A stretch of DNA of 64,000 nt. Source: Leguminivora glycinivorella (Eukaryota; Arthropoda; Insecta; Lepidoptera; Tortricidae). The stretch covers positions 23,055,119 to 23,119,118 of the forward strand of contig NC_062974.1 in assembly GCF_023078275.1 (NCBI RefSeq), written 5' to 3'. Below the pieces are notes generated by a model. The model did not search any database and had not been told where the DNA came from. It saw only the letters and a list, made by a program, of their open reading frames with translations. Of the stretch, positions 50,101 to 55,451 are shown piece after piece (position 1 is the first letter of the stretch; every line of letters begins with the position of its first letter). The position numbers were made by a program, and so were the translations under genes.

Positions 50101-53100
50101 TCTTGCGCGAACAAATAGCTCCTTTCCAAGTCGATTTCGTAATCAAAGAAACTACTTTGGACTTCAGTAATATGAAAAATGCAGCTTACGGCTTACTACA
50201 ACGACCCAAACAAATATTTTCACTTAACAGTAATAATACGTTGTTAGAATTCTTGTTGGAAGGAACGCCGATGGTGAAGGAACATTTACTGGATTCGAGA
50301 AAAGAGGTGGATAGACAGTTGAAGAGCTGCTGTGAGATGTTTATAAGGCATGCGACGGAGATTCTGGCGGGACCGCTGCTTACGTTTGTTGAAAAGGTTT
50401 GTTGTGATTTTTACTTTAATTTTATGTAATTGACTTAAAATCATCGCATTTAGTGTCGACTCCGCGCACGTTAAACCTCTGGAGTTGGCAAGCGTCCATG
50501 GGCTACCGATAGTACTGAGATTGCTTAAAATCAGGCGGGTCGTGTTTGTCACTGACGTAGAATAAAAAAAATGCAGTTTGTCCCCTCATCGGTGTTTGTC
50601 AAAGATTCTGACATTTATGACCGAAGTTTTATTGAAAATGAAAATTGTTTATTTTAGTTACAACATTTTATACAATTTACAATAAGTTTTGCTAAGAATC
50701 TCCTAATAAGTATGATAAATACTTGTGACAGAAGACTCCGCTACTAACTTTAGTAGTTACTGTTTTTTTTTCCGAAATATTTCGCTACTTTATATACCTA
50801 TAGTACATACATACCCATAGCACAACTGCTGGCCTAGACGAAATGACAATCGTATTGATTGCTAGACGCCGATCGAAACGCCAATACGGATGAGCGATAG
50901 ACAGCGTTTGAGCATTTGGCTACGTGGGTACCCTGCAGTTTAAACCGACGATTTTTCACCTGAACATGAAAGGTATCGTATTATATAAATTCCAGGTGCA
51001 AGCCTTCACTCCAGCGGACCAGATCAGGACACAGCCGTGGGCCTCGCCTGAAGAGATGGCGGTGGTGGTGAAGGAAGCACAGCGGCTGATCAAAGCGCAC
51101 CTCGCGTCACTGCAGCGCTCCATGCAACTATACCTAGCTAATAAGGAGACGGAGTTTATATTGTTCAGGCCTATTAGGGTAAGAAATAGTTTTTGTGGTA
51201 ACTACATCCTGGCAATACCCACAAAATTAAAATTTTGAAAAAACCCCGACATGGTGGACCGATTTTCATCCAACATGGCTAAGAACGCTCCCGACCAAAG
51301 ACCTATATAACTTCGTATAGACCGATAAAGTCTAAGAAAAAAACGTACCCCAAAACCATACAGAAAAAGGTACGGTGAGCTAGATGGCGATACACCTTTG
51401 GGGTACGCTCGGCTAGATGGTGCTAATATAAATATTTGACATTTTAAAACATATCAAGCTAAGAATATGGCCCGAATTGTCAAAACTGAGGTTCAAAAGT
51501 TTTAAGCCTCTTGTCGAGAGATGGCAGTCTATGCACTGTGATTACACATTTTACTTTGACAGTAACTCTCTATAATACTCGATCCTCTTTGCTCCCGACT
51601 AACTCGGCTTTCAAACAAAAAACTAAATCGAAATCGGTTCATCCGTTCGGGAGCTACGATGCCGCAGACAGACACACACACACACACAGACAGACAGACA
51701 GACACGTCAAACTTATAACACCCCGTCGTTTTTGCGTTGGGGGTTAAAAAGTAAGTGTTGCTATGATAAAAAAAAGTTCCATTTCATTTTTTTTTTCAAG
51801 CTGTATTGTGGTTACCAGTCAGCTTAGTGCCAGGTTTAGACGAGCAATTAAATTTGCAGAAGTTGACTTCCACGAGTGACTTGCGTCGTGTAAACAGCTA
51901 ACTTCTGTATTTTTTCAACTTCCGCTAGCTTGCTTGCAAGCTCTGCGTGTAAACATCAAAAAATAGACTCGGCAAGTAACTTCTGCAATTATCGTAGTTT
52001 GATCGACTTGCACGTTTAGACGAGCTATAAAACTTGCAGAACAATACTTCTGCAATGTAATGTCCATATGTAAACAGTCGCCGCAAGTTGACTTCTTGCA
52101 AGTTTTACAACTTGCAACACTTGCCGCAAGTACAACGTGTAAACACATTTTAGATATCCCTGCAATAACTTCTGTGTTTATTTTGTCGACGGAATAAAGT
52201 TTTCTTGCTGGCATGTCGGATAGAAAAGTTTAGACTCGTGACAAAGTCATCCAATTGATATCGCACTATGAGCAACATGGAGAATTATGGGACACAAAGT
52301 GTAAAGATTATCGAAACAAAATTAGGAAAAAAACAGCTTTGGCTAATCTAGCCGTAGAATTCAATACTACGGATATTGAAATTATCAAAAAGTTTTTCAA
52401 ATTTGAAAACCCAATTTGGTCAAGAATTAAAAAAAAGAGGAACAACGTAAAAGCGGTCAAGGGTCAAATGAAGTGTACACAAGCAAATGGGAATAAAAAA
52501 ATACTACTGGGCAACATGCTGTGTACTTAACACAGCAAAAGGGAGTGTACAAGTTTCTAATGGGGTGGCAACGCGCATGTGACACTGTTTGAGTTGAAGG
52601 CGTCCATAGGTTACGGTGACCGCTTTACATCAGGCAGACCGTATACTTGTTTGCCACCGACGTGGTATAAAAAAAAAACATACACATATGCTGCGACTGA
52701 AAACTCCATGGTAACTTAGAATGAGGGTTCATATGCATTTTAATTGGATTGTCAAGTTTTGAAGCTACTTTAAATAAAAAACTACGTAATTCACTTCATA
52801 TGGGTACTTATTTAATTAAATTTATTGAGTATGTTAACACGTTTGTTGTTACCCATAAATAGTTTAATAAAACTGTTATTTTTTGTATATTGGTATTTTG
52901 TTTTTAAATACTTGGTTTAAAAGCTTCAAGCAAAAACTTAAAGTTTTCTTCACTCATTTTTATAATTTTTTTATACCGTGAAGGTTCTTCTTTTCGTAGT
53001 GTTTGGTTTGGTCCTACAATAACCATTTGATCGTCAAACCAAAGACGTCACTGAAGCTAGCGGTTACAACCAAACCGTCTCGTAAACCGTAATGCATGTG

Positions 53101-53753
53101 GCAACTATTGTGACACCTCTGTATGGAACAGTGTGTTGCTATGATATAAAAAGTTTGTTCGATTTCTACTGTTTATTTTTTTGCCAAGCTGTAGGAGTAT
53201 CTTGTACCTTTTTTAACCGACTTCAAAAAAAGAAGGAGGTTCTCAATTCGACTGAATTTTTTTTTTTAAATCTGTTTTTTAATTTATTTTGGAGCCTTGA
53301 TCCATAGGACTATGCCGGCTCCGTTAGGCCACTTCATATTATTAACAATAAATATACAAACTCATTATAAAAAATAAGTCAAAAATCACAGTACCTATCC
53401 TATTTATTTAATTATAATTATTAAAATGCAGTAATCTCGTATAAAATCAACAAAATACTTACGTAATAAAACTTCGATTTGCTTTTTTTTTGCAGAACAA
53501 CGTTGTCGGCTACTTCGTCCAAATCGAGCAGCTCCTAACCAACGGCGGCTACACATACGAAGACACGCTGCTAGTGGCGTGTCCCACGCACGAGCAGATC
53601 TCAGTCTTCATATCCTCGGCTAGCCTAATCAGCCACAACGAGCCGGTGCTGCCGTACGGGACCAAGAGGAAGACCAGCACGGTCCGCAAGCCTAGTGTTA
53701 CCAGCGTCCCGGAGAAGAAGCTTGGTGAAGCCACTGGTACTATGAATGTGTAA
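31715..53753 (+). CDS. COG3: COG3, conserved oligomeric Golgi complex subunit 3 (13 coding exons)
   Basis: COG3 is a lobe A subunit of the COG tethering complex, which acts at the cytosolic face of the Golgi in retrograde vesicle transport. Exons: 31715-31864, 31957-32148, 32379-32505, 33143-33291, 33786-33935, 34592-34701, 40784-41002, 41891-42030, 43385-43545, 49015-49223, 49958-50396, 50996-51178, 53496-53753. All phases match and the sum is 829 codons with stop, giving 828 residues, close to the animal protein's usual size. Family landmarks are WESPSNPLAPLT at the start, a coiled N-terminal third, HCTLLRAACSLLAHASSDE, ASPADLHGMWYPGVRRTL, LLILREQIAPFQVDFVIKE and LEFLLEGTP. Introns are GT-AG except intron 9 (GC-AG). 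Exons 7 and 10 are followed by partial tandem copies, and intron 6 is 6 kb long because of LINE and MITE insertions. Confidence 0.96.
31957..32148 (+). CDS. COG3: COG3 exon 2
   Basis: Residues 51-114 between TTATTTTAG and GTATGT, phase 0 at both ends. It contains YDFLEWYEKL, matching the FxxWFxKL block of the family, and an acidic, charged helix. Confidence 0.92.
32379..32505 (+). CDS. COG3: COG3 exon 3
   Basis: Residues 115-156 plus one base; the donor is GTAACT. It encodes the predicted coiled-coil LEKLSKEYNLVSDKTNALH and the following EQLLADQNKL. Confidence 0.92.
32506..33142. other. COG3 intron 3
   Basis: Contains the second 127-bp TTA MITE and a short (CATA)n tract near 32523. The rest is unremarkable. 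Confidence 0.6.
32721..32847. mobile_element. 127-bp palindromic MITE, copy 2
   Basis: Same family, length and orientation as 29526-29652: GGGCCAGTTGCATCAACCAC at the left, TTTGATGCAACCGGCCC at the right, exact TTA on both sides. Confidence 0.88.
33143..33291 (+). CDS. COG3: COG3 exon 4
   Basis: Enters in phase 1 and leaves in phase 0 (GTAATT). Encodes IRHRLHYFTQVEHLSQRLSS and MSVNSEAFFNLLAKIDECLD, typical of the COG3 N-terminal domain (Sec34-like). Confidence 0.95.
33455..33702 (-). mobile_element. tRNA-like SINE or SINE-like repeat, - orientation
   Basis: Read on the - strand, the sequence contains GGTTCGAATTCC at 33637-33648, a near-perfect RNA polymerase III B box, followed by GCATTTATTTGTGTGATGAG. 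A related copy sits at 42465-42640. No target duplication was found. Confidence 0.55.
33786..33935 (+). CDS. COG3: COG3 exon 5
   Basis: Exactly 50 codons, phase 0 at both ends, between TTTCAG and GTATTA. Encodes SHTYLVKYRHLQSRAISLVR and the following VTHVLDHATEQVL helix. Confidence 0.95.
34592..34701 (+). CDS. COG3: COG3 exon 6, ending at a duplicated donor site
   Basis: Encodes AYAVYFGKFQATVPKLKM-like sequence (seen as TAYAVYFGKFQATVPKLKM) and ends after SPE in phase 2 at GTAAGT. The 14 bp across the exon-intron border recur at 34873-34886 because a LINE fragment inserted there. Use of the distal donor would add 178 nt beginning with an in-frame TAA. Confidence 0.95.
34695..34886 (-). mobile_element. 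5'-truncated RTE LINE fragment with 14-bp target duplication over the COG3 exon 6 donor
   Basis: GTCCTGAGTAAGTT occurs at 34695-34708 and again, identical, at 34873-34886. Between them lie 164 bp that, on the - strand, encode RWADDIKRTAGKKWLQIAQN and the following REW...A-R motif, the extreme C-terminus of an RTE-type ORF, and finish in a (GAA)n tail. Orientation, tail and duplication define a target-primed retrotransposition event. Confidence 0.93.
34926..35540. repeat. Repeat with inverted CTGGCAGAA ends (MITE-like)
   Basis: ATTATCTGGCAGAA near 34941 and TTCTGCCAGATGAGGGTAACC near 35516 form imperfect inverted ends. The interior is AT-rich and repeats motifs such as TTCTGCTAA and GGCAGAA. 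It is non-coding. Confidence 0.5.
35726..36556 (+). pseudogene. R1-clade ORF1 (gag-like), N-terminally truncated
   Basis: An open frame of about 276 codons follows an in-frame TAA at 35723. The C-terminal third carries three zinc knuckles: CYKCLGVGHTRATC and CFRCSKPGHRGADC (both CX2CX4HX4C) and a third, longer CAVC...H...C. R1-type ORF1 proteins are normally 450 residues or more; only the knuckles and the domain before them remain. The stop overlaps the ORF2 start as TAATG, the arrangement known to couple translation in SART1. Confidence 0.9.
36556..39695 (+). pseudogene. R1-clade ORF2: APE endonuclease and reverse transcriptase, three frameshifts
   Basis: The endonuclease is intact, with LQCNINHC, AEPYV, ILVLGDFNAKN and LSDHLYI. 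The polymerase follows with YRPIVLLDEVGKLFERI, QFGFRRGRSTIDAV, VSLDIANAFGSLP, GVPQGSVLGPILWN and YADDTLV. The frame breaks near 38140, near 38490 (in a G run) and near 38705. The last part (38715-39695) has the R1-type C-terminal zinc motif CHECG...H, but the final Cys reads Tyr (TAC) near 39445. These lesions, each outside the catalytic boxes, indicate a decayed copy. Confidence 0.92.
39985..40100 (+). repeat. Short interspersed repeat F, copy 1
   Basis: GGGTGGCAACGCGCTTGTGA starts directly after the R1 poly(A) run, and the repeat ends in CCACCGACGTAGTATTAAAA. It is one of six copies in the window (42706, 45937, 50440, 52518, 63668). It ends in an A-rich run and has no inverted ends, so it is a SINE or LINE 3' tail. 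Confidence 0.75.
40242..40757. mobile_element. MITE with TCACCGGCATAAATAAG ends, split by a hAT element
   Basis: The left end (TCACCGGCATAAATAAGTGA at about 40249) and the right end (reverse complement at about 40733-40750) continue inward for about 45 bp with one mismatch once the hAT insertion at 40369-40732 is taken out. The empty element would be about 144 bp. It stops only ~30 bp before the COG3 exon 7 acceptor and may supply part of its upstream region. Confidence 0.8.
40369..40732. mobile_element. 364-bp hAT-type MITE with exact 8-bp target duplication
   Basis: The ends CAAGGCTCGGAACCGGTT and, inverted, CAGGGCTCGGATACCGGTT are typical of hAT (CAGGG start). CTTATTTA flanks both sides exactly (40361-40368, 40733-40740). 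The interior contains many ACCGGTTTAT motifs in both orientations. It has no transposase. Confidence 0.92.
40784..41002 (+). CDS. COG3: COG3 exon 7
   Basis: Residues 293-366. It enters by completing Glu (GA|A) after ATTTCAG and leaves in phase 2 at GTAAGT. Encodes YASLLSDIQHEYAARRARVA and HCTLLRAACSLLAHASSDEC. The first half is extremely CpG-rich (a 35-codon Ala/Arg stretch), unlike its repeats. The second half is the source of three tandem copies downstream. Confidence 0.95.
41047..41150 (+). pseudogene. Tandem partial copy 1 of COG3 exon 7, frame intact
   Basis: It matches the last 104 nt of exon 7 with few changes, encodes HCTLLRSACSLLAHASSDEC and onward without a stop, and keeps the same GTAAGT donor in the same phase. 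No acceptor AG sits at its left border, so it is probably not spliced as an exon. Confidence 0.85.
41159..41292. mobile_element. Palindromic MITE with TATTCATAAACGTACTC ends
   Basis: Left CCTATTCATAAACGTACTCT and right (inverted) CCTTATTCATGAACGTACTC pair over about 55 bp each. It is 134 bp long and lies between exon 7 copies 1 and 2, directly after the donor of copy 1. Confidence 0.85.
41305..41431. mobile_element. 127-bp palindromic MITE, copy 3 (inverted orientation)
   Basis: Same family and length as 29526-29652 but in the opposite orientation. It is flanked by TTA on the left and TCA on the right. It separates exon 7 copies 1 and 2, and its right end supplies a CTCAG just before copy 2. 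Confidence 0.85.
41447..41572 (+). pseudogene. Tandem partial copy 2 of COG3 exon 7, splice-competent by phase
   Basis: It encodes AAKHLCDRCTLLRSTCSLLA and HASSDECALYSRLFSRSCPD with no stop. AG at 41445-41446 before an A gives an acceptor whose phase (1 base, then codons) equals that of exon 7, and the GTAAGT donor has the same phase. It could therefore replace or follow exon 7 without shifting the frame. The pyrimidine tract is weak. No expression evidence is available. Confidence 0.7.
41584..41681 (+). pseudogene. Tandem partial copy 3 of COG3 exon 7, internally deleted
   Basis: It starts with the same AAAGCCGCCAAACATCCACG leader as copy 2, then jumps after HCTL to the LHSRLFGRTCPAIH-like end. 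The core of the exon (about 65 bp) is missing and the donor GTAAGT has been lost. It is a degenerate copy. Confidence 0.75.
41891..42030 (+). CDS. COG3: COG3 exon 8
   Basis: The acceptor is TTTGCAG. Encodes EYLQSLCNGLYETLRPHIIH and INHLETLAELCVILRVEVLE; ends with one base of the next codon at GTAAGT. Confidence 0.96.
42465..42640 (-). mobile_element. tRNA-like SINE, second copy (- orientation)
   Basis: Shares ACACAAATAAATGCCCTTAC and the following motif TAGCAGGCAGGATCATTAC with the copy at 33455-33702. Its B-box-like part is more degenerate (GGTTTAAGTCCC on the - strand). Confidence 0.5.
42706..42835 (+). repeat. Short interspersed repeat F, copy 2
   Basis: GGTTTCTAATGGGTGGGCAA to CACCGACGTGGTATTAAAAA. 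It has the CACCCCTTGAGTTGCAGG variant. Confidence 0.75.
42857..43335. mobile_element. MITE with CAGGGTGCCCC ends and TA target site
   Basis: CAGGGTGCCCCTAAA on the left and the reverse complement of TTTGGGCCCCCCTG on the right are flanked by TA on both sides. It is about 479 bp, AT-rich and non-coding. The ends and TA target suggest the Tc1/mariner group. Confidence 0.65.
43385..43545 (+). CDS. COG3: COG3 exon 9, followed by a GC donor
   Basis: Encodes ETLAALGACARALLQDAQER and the RPAPPDLQYPGKLLMME block. The exon must end after GAG, because the next exon begins QIALSIQQEQ and the family has MMEQIA. The intron therefore starts GCAAGT (43546), a GC-AG intron with otherwise perfect consensus. 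Confidence 0.93.
43580..45040 (-). mobile_element. R4-clade (Dong-like) LINE, 5'-truncated, C-terminal half of ORF intact
   Basis: On the - strand, about 440 codons are open down to a stop at 43723. They show YKYLGMSQSLG (post-RT), AFNAWVMPLLTYSFGILRWT, the zinc motif CRACRRPGESLRHIISGC (CX2CX8HX4C) and a restriction-like endonuclease core KPDIVII...LVDITIP with a following Lys. The reverse transcriptase palm is missing. The absence of stops implies a young insertion. It lies antisense in COG3 intron 9. Confidence 0.88.
45041..45449 (-). mobile_element. 3' end of a CR1/L2-like LINE ending in (AAT)n, abutting the R4 element
   Basis: The - strand frame encodes LSYEERLVKLGLTSLQKRRE, GDLIETFKIIQG, TNRIVQAWNKLPSEVVN and NQFKNRLDKL, the usual C-terminus of CR1/L2-type polymerases, with a stop at 45120-45122. 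A ~60-bp 3' UTR and an (AAT)n tail (45041-45058) follow and touch the truncated R4. Read-through of the tail happens to keep one frame open across the border. Confidence 0.85.
45937..46095 (+). repeat. Short interspersed repeat F, copy 3 (longer 5' part)
   Basis: Begins with the small palindrome CTGTGTACTTAACACAG, then TGTACAAGTTTCTAATGGGG and the common body, ending in an A run at 46084-46095. Confidence 0.8.
46223..46400. repeat. LINE/SINE-derived fragment
   Basis: The (CATA)n start followed by CACCTGTTTCCCAGTGGGGTAGAGA resembles 59342-59400 (CGCCTGTATCCCATAAAGGGGTAG). No frame or ends are visible. Confidence 0.35.
46455..46710. mobile_element. MITE with ACTTTTCCCCTCACTA ends
   Basis: AACACTTTTCCCCTCACTAG on the left is the inverse of CTATAGTGAGGGGAAAAGTT on the right. 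The following 150 bp (46711-46860), with ACTCGCTTCCCTCGTGG, look like part of the same or a related repeat. Confidence 0.6.
47066..47330. repeat. Interspersed repeat with a 45-nt T run
   Basis: TTTTTAACCGACTTCAAAAA and AGGAGGTTCTCAATTCGACTG precede an uninterrupted T run at 47121-47165, then GTGGACCGATTTTCAAAATT. The first part recurs at 53207-53275. Confidence 0.65.
47528..47887. repeat. Foldback element, sister of 2965-3580, with empty loop
   Basis: Both arms are present (CCGCCTTCAAAAATAAGCGC to the reverse complement near 47880) around a short loop containing GGTTGGGTGGGGCAAACAG. This copy shows the state of the element without the GC-rich insertion. Confidence 0.8.
48633..48900 (+). repeat. 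RTE-like LINE 3' tail interrupted by a small MITE (about 48749-48860)
   Basis: GTCCCCAATCCGCATCGGGC ... AAGCAGGCCTATGCCTTGC and, after the interruption, AGCAGTGGGACGTACGAATA form an RTE-type 3' tail. The insert has ends TCCATTTTATCATTTATC and, inverted, TGCAATTTTATCACTTATC. Confidence 0.55.
49015..49223 (+). CDS. COG3: COG3 exon 10
   Basis: Residues 467-536, phase 0 in, phase 2 out at GTGAAT. Encodes QIALSIQQEQSLKRSDSRNS, a low-complexity linker, and the strongly conserved SPADLHGMWYPGVRRTLAAL block. It is the source of the tandem copies that follow. Confidence 0.95.
49241..49290 (+). repeat. Fragment of the exon 10 repeat unit
   Basis: AAGGAGGCCGATGGAGGCCT ... CTCCTGCCTAATCTACATAG resembles the GGAGGCC...CTGATCTACACGG centre of exon 10, but lacks coding continuity. 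Confidence 0.55.
49291..49468 (+). pseudogene. Tandem copy of COG3 exon 10, frame intact with donor
   Basis: It encodes KNSSSDITANLQDVANINIE and SPANLHGTWYPGIRRTLAAL to RLYR with no stop, and keeps the AG|GTGA donor in phase 2. Most differences from exon 10 are conservative (Val-Ile, Asp-Asn, Arg-Gln). An AG before the codon for Ser (about 49320) has the phase needed for inclusion after exon 10. The exact left border is uncertain. Confidence 0.75.
49485..49586 (+). pseudogene. Second tandem copy of COG3 exon 10, truncated
   Basis: It encodes SDIAATSQEVANINVEAQRR-PVAS and then leaves the homology and meets TGA. The WYP block and donor are missing. It is closer to exon 10 in its centre than the first copy is. 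Confidence 0.75.
49587..49957. other. Rest of COG3 intron 10
   Basis: The first ~45 bp (GTTTATAATGTAGAGGCAGA) look like a further degraded start of the exon 10 unit. The remainder is AT-rich with nothing recognised before the exon 11 acceptor. Confidence 0.45.
49958..50396 (+). CDS. COG3: COG3 exon 11 (largest exon)
   Basis: Residues 536-682. Encodes CLEKKVFQGLAQEAISLCVQ, IKHLLILREQIAPFQVDFVI, FSLNSNNTLLEFLLEGTPMV and KEVDRQLKSCCEMFI, the best conserved part of the family. The donor is GTTTGT, weak at position 3, but the frame is fixed by exon 12. Confidence 0.96.
50440..50572 (+). repeat. Short interspersed repeat F, degenerate copy 4
   Basis: GGAGTTGGCAAGCGTCCATG and AATCAGGCGGGTCGTGTTTG match the family with many changes. 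It is older than the other copies. Confidence 0.6.
50996..51178 (+). CDS. COG3: COG3 exon 12
   Basis: 61 codons, phase 0 at both ends (CCAG / GTAAGA). Encodes DQIRTQPWASPEEMAVVVKE and MQLYLANKETEFILFRPIR, the end of the conserved C-terminal domain. Confidence 0.96.
51220..51748 (+). repeat. Second copy of the 13018 repeat, split by a 295-bp insertion
   Basis: CACAAAATTAAAATTTTGAA to GTTGGGGGTTAAAAA matches 13018-13252 apart from the insertion at 51296-51590. It includes the same microsatellite tract, (CA)n(CAGA)n, at about 51671-51705. Confidence 0.8.
51296..51590. mobile_element. 295-bp DNA element with 9-bp target duplication
   Basis: GCTCCCGAC occurs at 51287-51295 and 51591-51599, directly on both sides. 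The uninterrupted sister copy at 13 kb has the corresponding site once. The ends start CAAAGA on both strands, but longer inverted identity is poor. A 9-bp duplication would suit the Merlin or MULE groups; this is not decided. Confidence 0.75.
51826..52515 (+). mobile_element. Truncated DNA transposon with MADF-like ORF (Harbinger/ISL2EU-type relic)
   Basis: An AT-rich, non-coding part with many ACTTGCAAGTT-type inverted motifs (51840-52200) precedes an ATG at 52213 and a frame that reads, after one stop at codon 7 (52231), VIQLISHYEQHGELWDTKCK, DYRNKIRKKTALANLAVEFN. This resembles a MADF DNA-binding domain (LWD...YRN), which occurs in host regulators and as accessory protein of Harbinger/ISL2EU elements. 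The frame is cut off by repeat F at 52518. Confidence 0.55.
52518..52675 (+). repeat. Short interspersed repeat F, copy 5
   Basis: The same long form as 45937 (CTGTGTACTTAACACAG start), with the body ending CACCGACGTGGTATAAAAAA. It interrupts the MADF-like ORF. Confidence 0.8.
52676..53495. other. Last part of COG3 intron 12
   Basis: Contains a second, shorter copy of the ACCGACTTCAAAAAAAG repeat (53207-53275). Otherwise AT-rich with nothing recognised. Confidence 0.5.
53496..53753 (+). CDS. COG3: COG3 exon 13 (C-terminus)
   Basis: The acceptor is TTTTTTGCAG. Encodes NNVVGYFVQIEQLLTNGGYT and LLVACPTHEQISVFISSASL, then a basic Ser/Thr-rich tail of about 40 residues that extends beyond the family core. 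The TAA is at 53751. A poly(A) signal AATAAA lies near 53909. Confidence 0.95.
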   Translation, partial: NNVVGYFVQIEQLLTNGGYTYEDTLLVACPTHEQISVFISSASLISHNEPVLPYGTKRKTSTVRKPSVTSVPEKKLGEATGTMNV

Positions 53754-54047
53754 TTTTAGGAAGATTTGTATTTGGTTAAATTCCTATTTATTGCAATATG
53801 TATTTTTAAGTATTTGTTTCAAATTGTATTTATAATTTTATAAATGAAAACATGTGTATTGGAAAACAGAATTGTTTATTTACATATCATTTGCTTACTC
53901 TCTTATAATAAATACACATTCCACCAAAGACATTGCGTTTTAATATAATAAAACAACAGACATTTGGGATCAGTAGATTTAATGTGTTGTTTTGACTGAT
54001 TTAAATAAAGTTTCTAAAAGATTATCTATGACAATAATTATATTAAT

Positions 54048-55451
54048 TTACGCCCTAAGCCAGTACATGCCGGCGCGCAGCCTGGTGTAGTCGGGTAGGC
54101 CTTCAGTGGGACCGACGGCGGCGACGGCGGGGCACTTGTCATAGATGTACTTGTAGCAGACGTCACGGATGTTAGCAGCAGTGACAGCATCAATACGAGC
54201 ATCCAACTCGTGGATAGGGATTCTGCGGTTGTAGCAGAGCATCTGGCGACCAATGTCTTCACAGACTGGGGTGGTGCCATCGAGCTGTAGGAGCATGTTG
54301 GTCTTCAACAAGTTCTTTGCGCGCTCAACTTCTCCTTCGGTAACAGAAATGCAAAGCTTCATCCACTCAGACTGGATGTTGTAGACCATGTCTTCGATCT
54401 GTAGGGGCTCAGCAACAAAGTAGATGCCCCACAGACCGGTGTCCTTGTAGCAGGTGTTGAAGGACTGGAAGCTGTGGCACAGGCCTTCTGAGGATGCGGC
54501 GCGGGCGAGCACTGAGGCGTTGTTGGCGCCGCCGCCCTGGGAGCGGTCCCAAGCTCCAATAAGAGTATTGGCAACCATGAGAGGAATGTTGTCAGCATCG
54601 GTCCAACCCGCACCCTCAACAGCGAGAGCAATGTGAGCCAGGGGCATGGAGTCATCACGTACTCTGATCTCAGAGCCAGTGTAGCGGCAGGGGGCAATTT
54701 CGGGTACATCAATGGCTGTGTTCTTCAGCTTACCCAAGTGTTTGTTGGCGAGGTCCACAAGCTTCTCATGTTGGACGCCACCGGCGCCAGACAGAACGAT
54801 ACGCGCTGGCTGGTAGTGAGTCTTAATGTACTGCTGCAAGTCAGCCTTGGATATCTTCTTGATGTTCTTGGTGGGTCCCAAGATAGTCTGTCCTAGGGGT
54901 GTGCCTTGGAAGGCAGTGGCGTGTAAGTGGTCGAATACGACCTCTTGCAGGTTGCTTTCGACGTCCTGCATCTCTCGGAGGATCACGCCTCGTTCGCGTT
55001 CGATTTCGGGTTCAGCGAGCGACGAATTCTGAATAATGTCGGCAAGGATCTCGACGGCCGCGGGCACGTCATTGGCGAGGCATTTAGCGTAAAACACGGT
55101 CTGTTCCCGAGACGTGTACGCATTTAAATGCGCTCCCATGTTCTCCACGAGCAACTCGAGGTCGGTCTGCGATCTTTTGCTGGTGCCTTTGAAAGCCATG
55201 TGTTCTAGGAAATGTGCGACTCCGTTGTTTTTAGAGTTCTCGTACCTGGAACCGGCATCGATCCAAAGGCCAACAGTCGCTGTGGCGGCACCGGAGTCCT
55301 CGGAGGCAACTCGCAGACCATTGTCGAGCACTGTAAGCTTGGTCGGTGGAACGTTGACTAGTGCCTGCTTGTAACCGACGGCAGTAGCTAAGGACCTGAC
55401 CTGCACGCCCTGGGAGGACAGCAGTCGCAACGTAGTCGCTACTTTAAGCAT
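54048..55451 (-). CDS. UQCR-C1: Mitochondrial processing peptidase beta / complex III core protein 1, intronless
   Basis: 467 codons in one exon, full length for the family. In insects the same sequence class serves as MPP beta subunit (removal of targeting peptides in the matrix) and as core 1 of cytochrome bc1. Residues 1-25 are basic, hydroxylated and lack acids, as in a mitochondrial presequence. The zinc site is complete: H80-F-L-E83-H84 and distal E160 (HXXEH plus Glu 76 residues on), so peptidase activity is expected, unlike vertebrate core 1. A Gly-rich stretch (SQGGGANN) lies at about 305-312. It is convergent with COG3; its likely poly(A) signal, AATAAA on the - strand near 53877, lies just inside the COG3 3' end. 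The lack of introns stands out beside its neighbours. Confidence 0.95.
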   Translation of the reverse strand: MLKVATTLRLLSSQGVQVRSLATAVGYKQALVNVPPTKLTVLDNGLRVASEDSGAATATVGLWIDAGSRYENSKNNGVAHFLEHMAFKGTSKRSQTDLELLVENMGAHLNAYTSREQTVFYAKCLANDVPAAVEILADIIQNSSLAEPEIERERGVILREMQDVESNLQEVVFDHLHATAFQGTPLGQTILGPTKNIKKISKADLQQYIKTHYQPARIVLSGAGGVQHEKLVDLANKHLGKLKNTAIDVPEIAPCRYTGSEIRVRDDSMPLAHIALAVEGAGWTDADNIPLMVANTLIGAWDRSQGGGANNASVLARAASSEGLCHSFQSFNTCYKDTGLWGIYFVAEPLQIEDMVYNIQSEWMKLCISVTEGEVERAKNLLKTNMLLQLDGTTPVCEDIGRQMLCYNRRIPIHELDARIDAVTAANIRDVCYKYIYDKCPAVAAVGPTEGLPDYTRLRAGMYWLRA

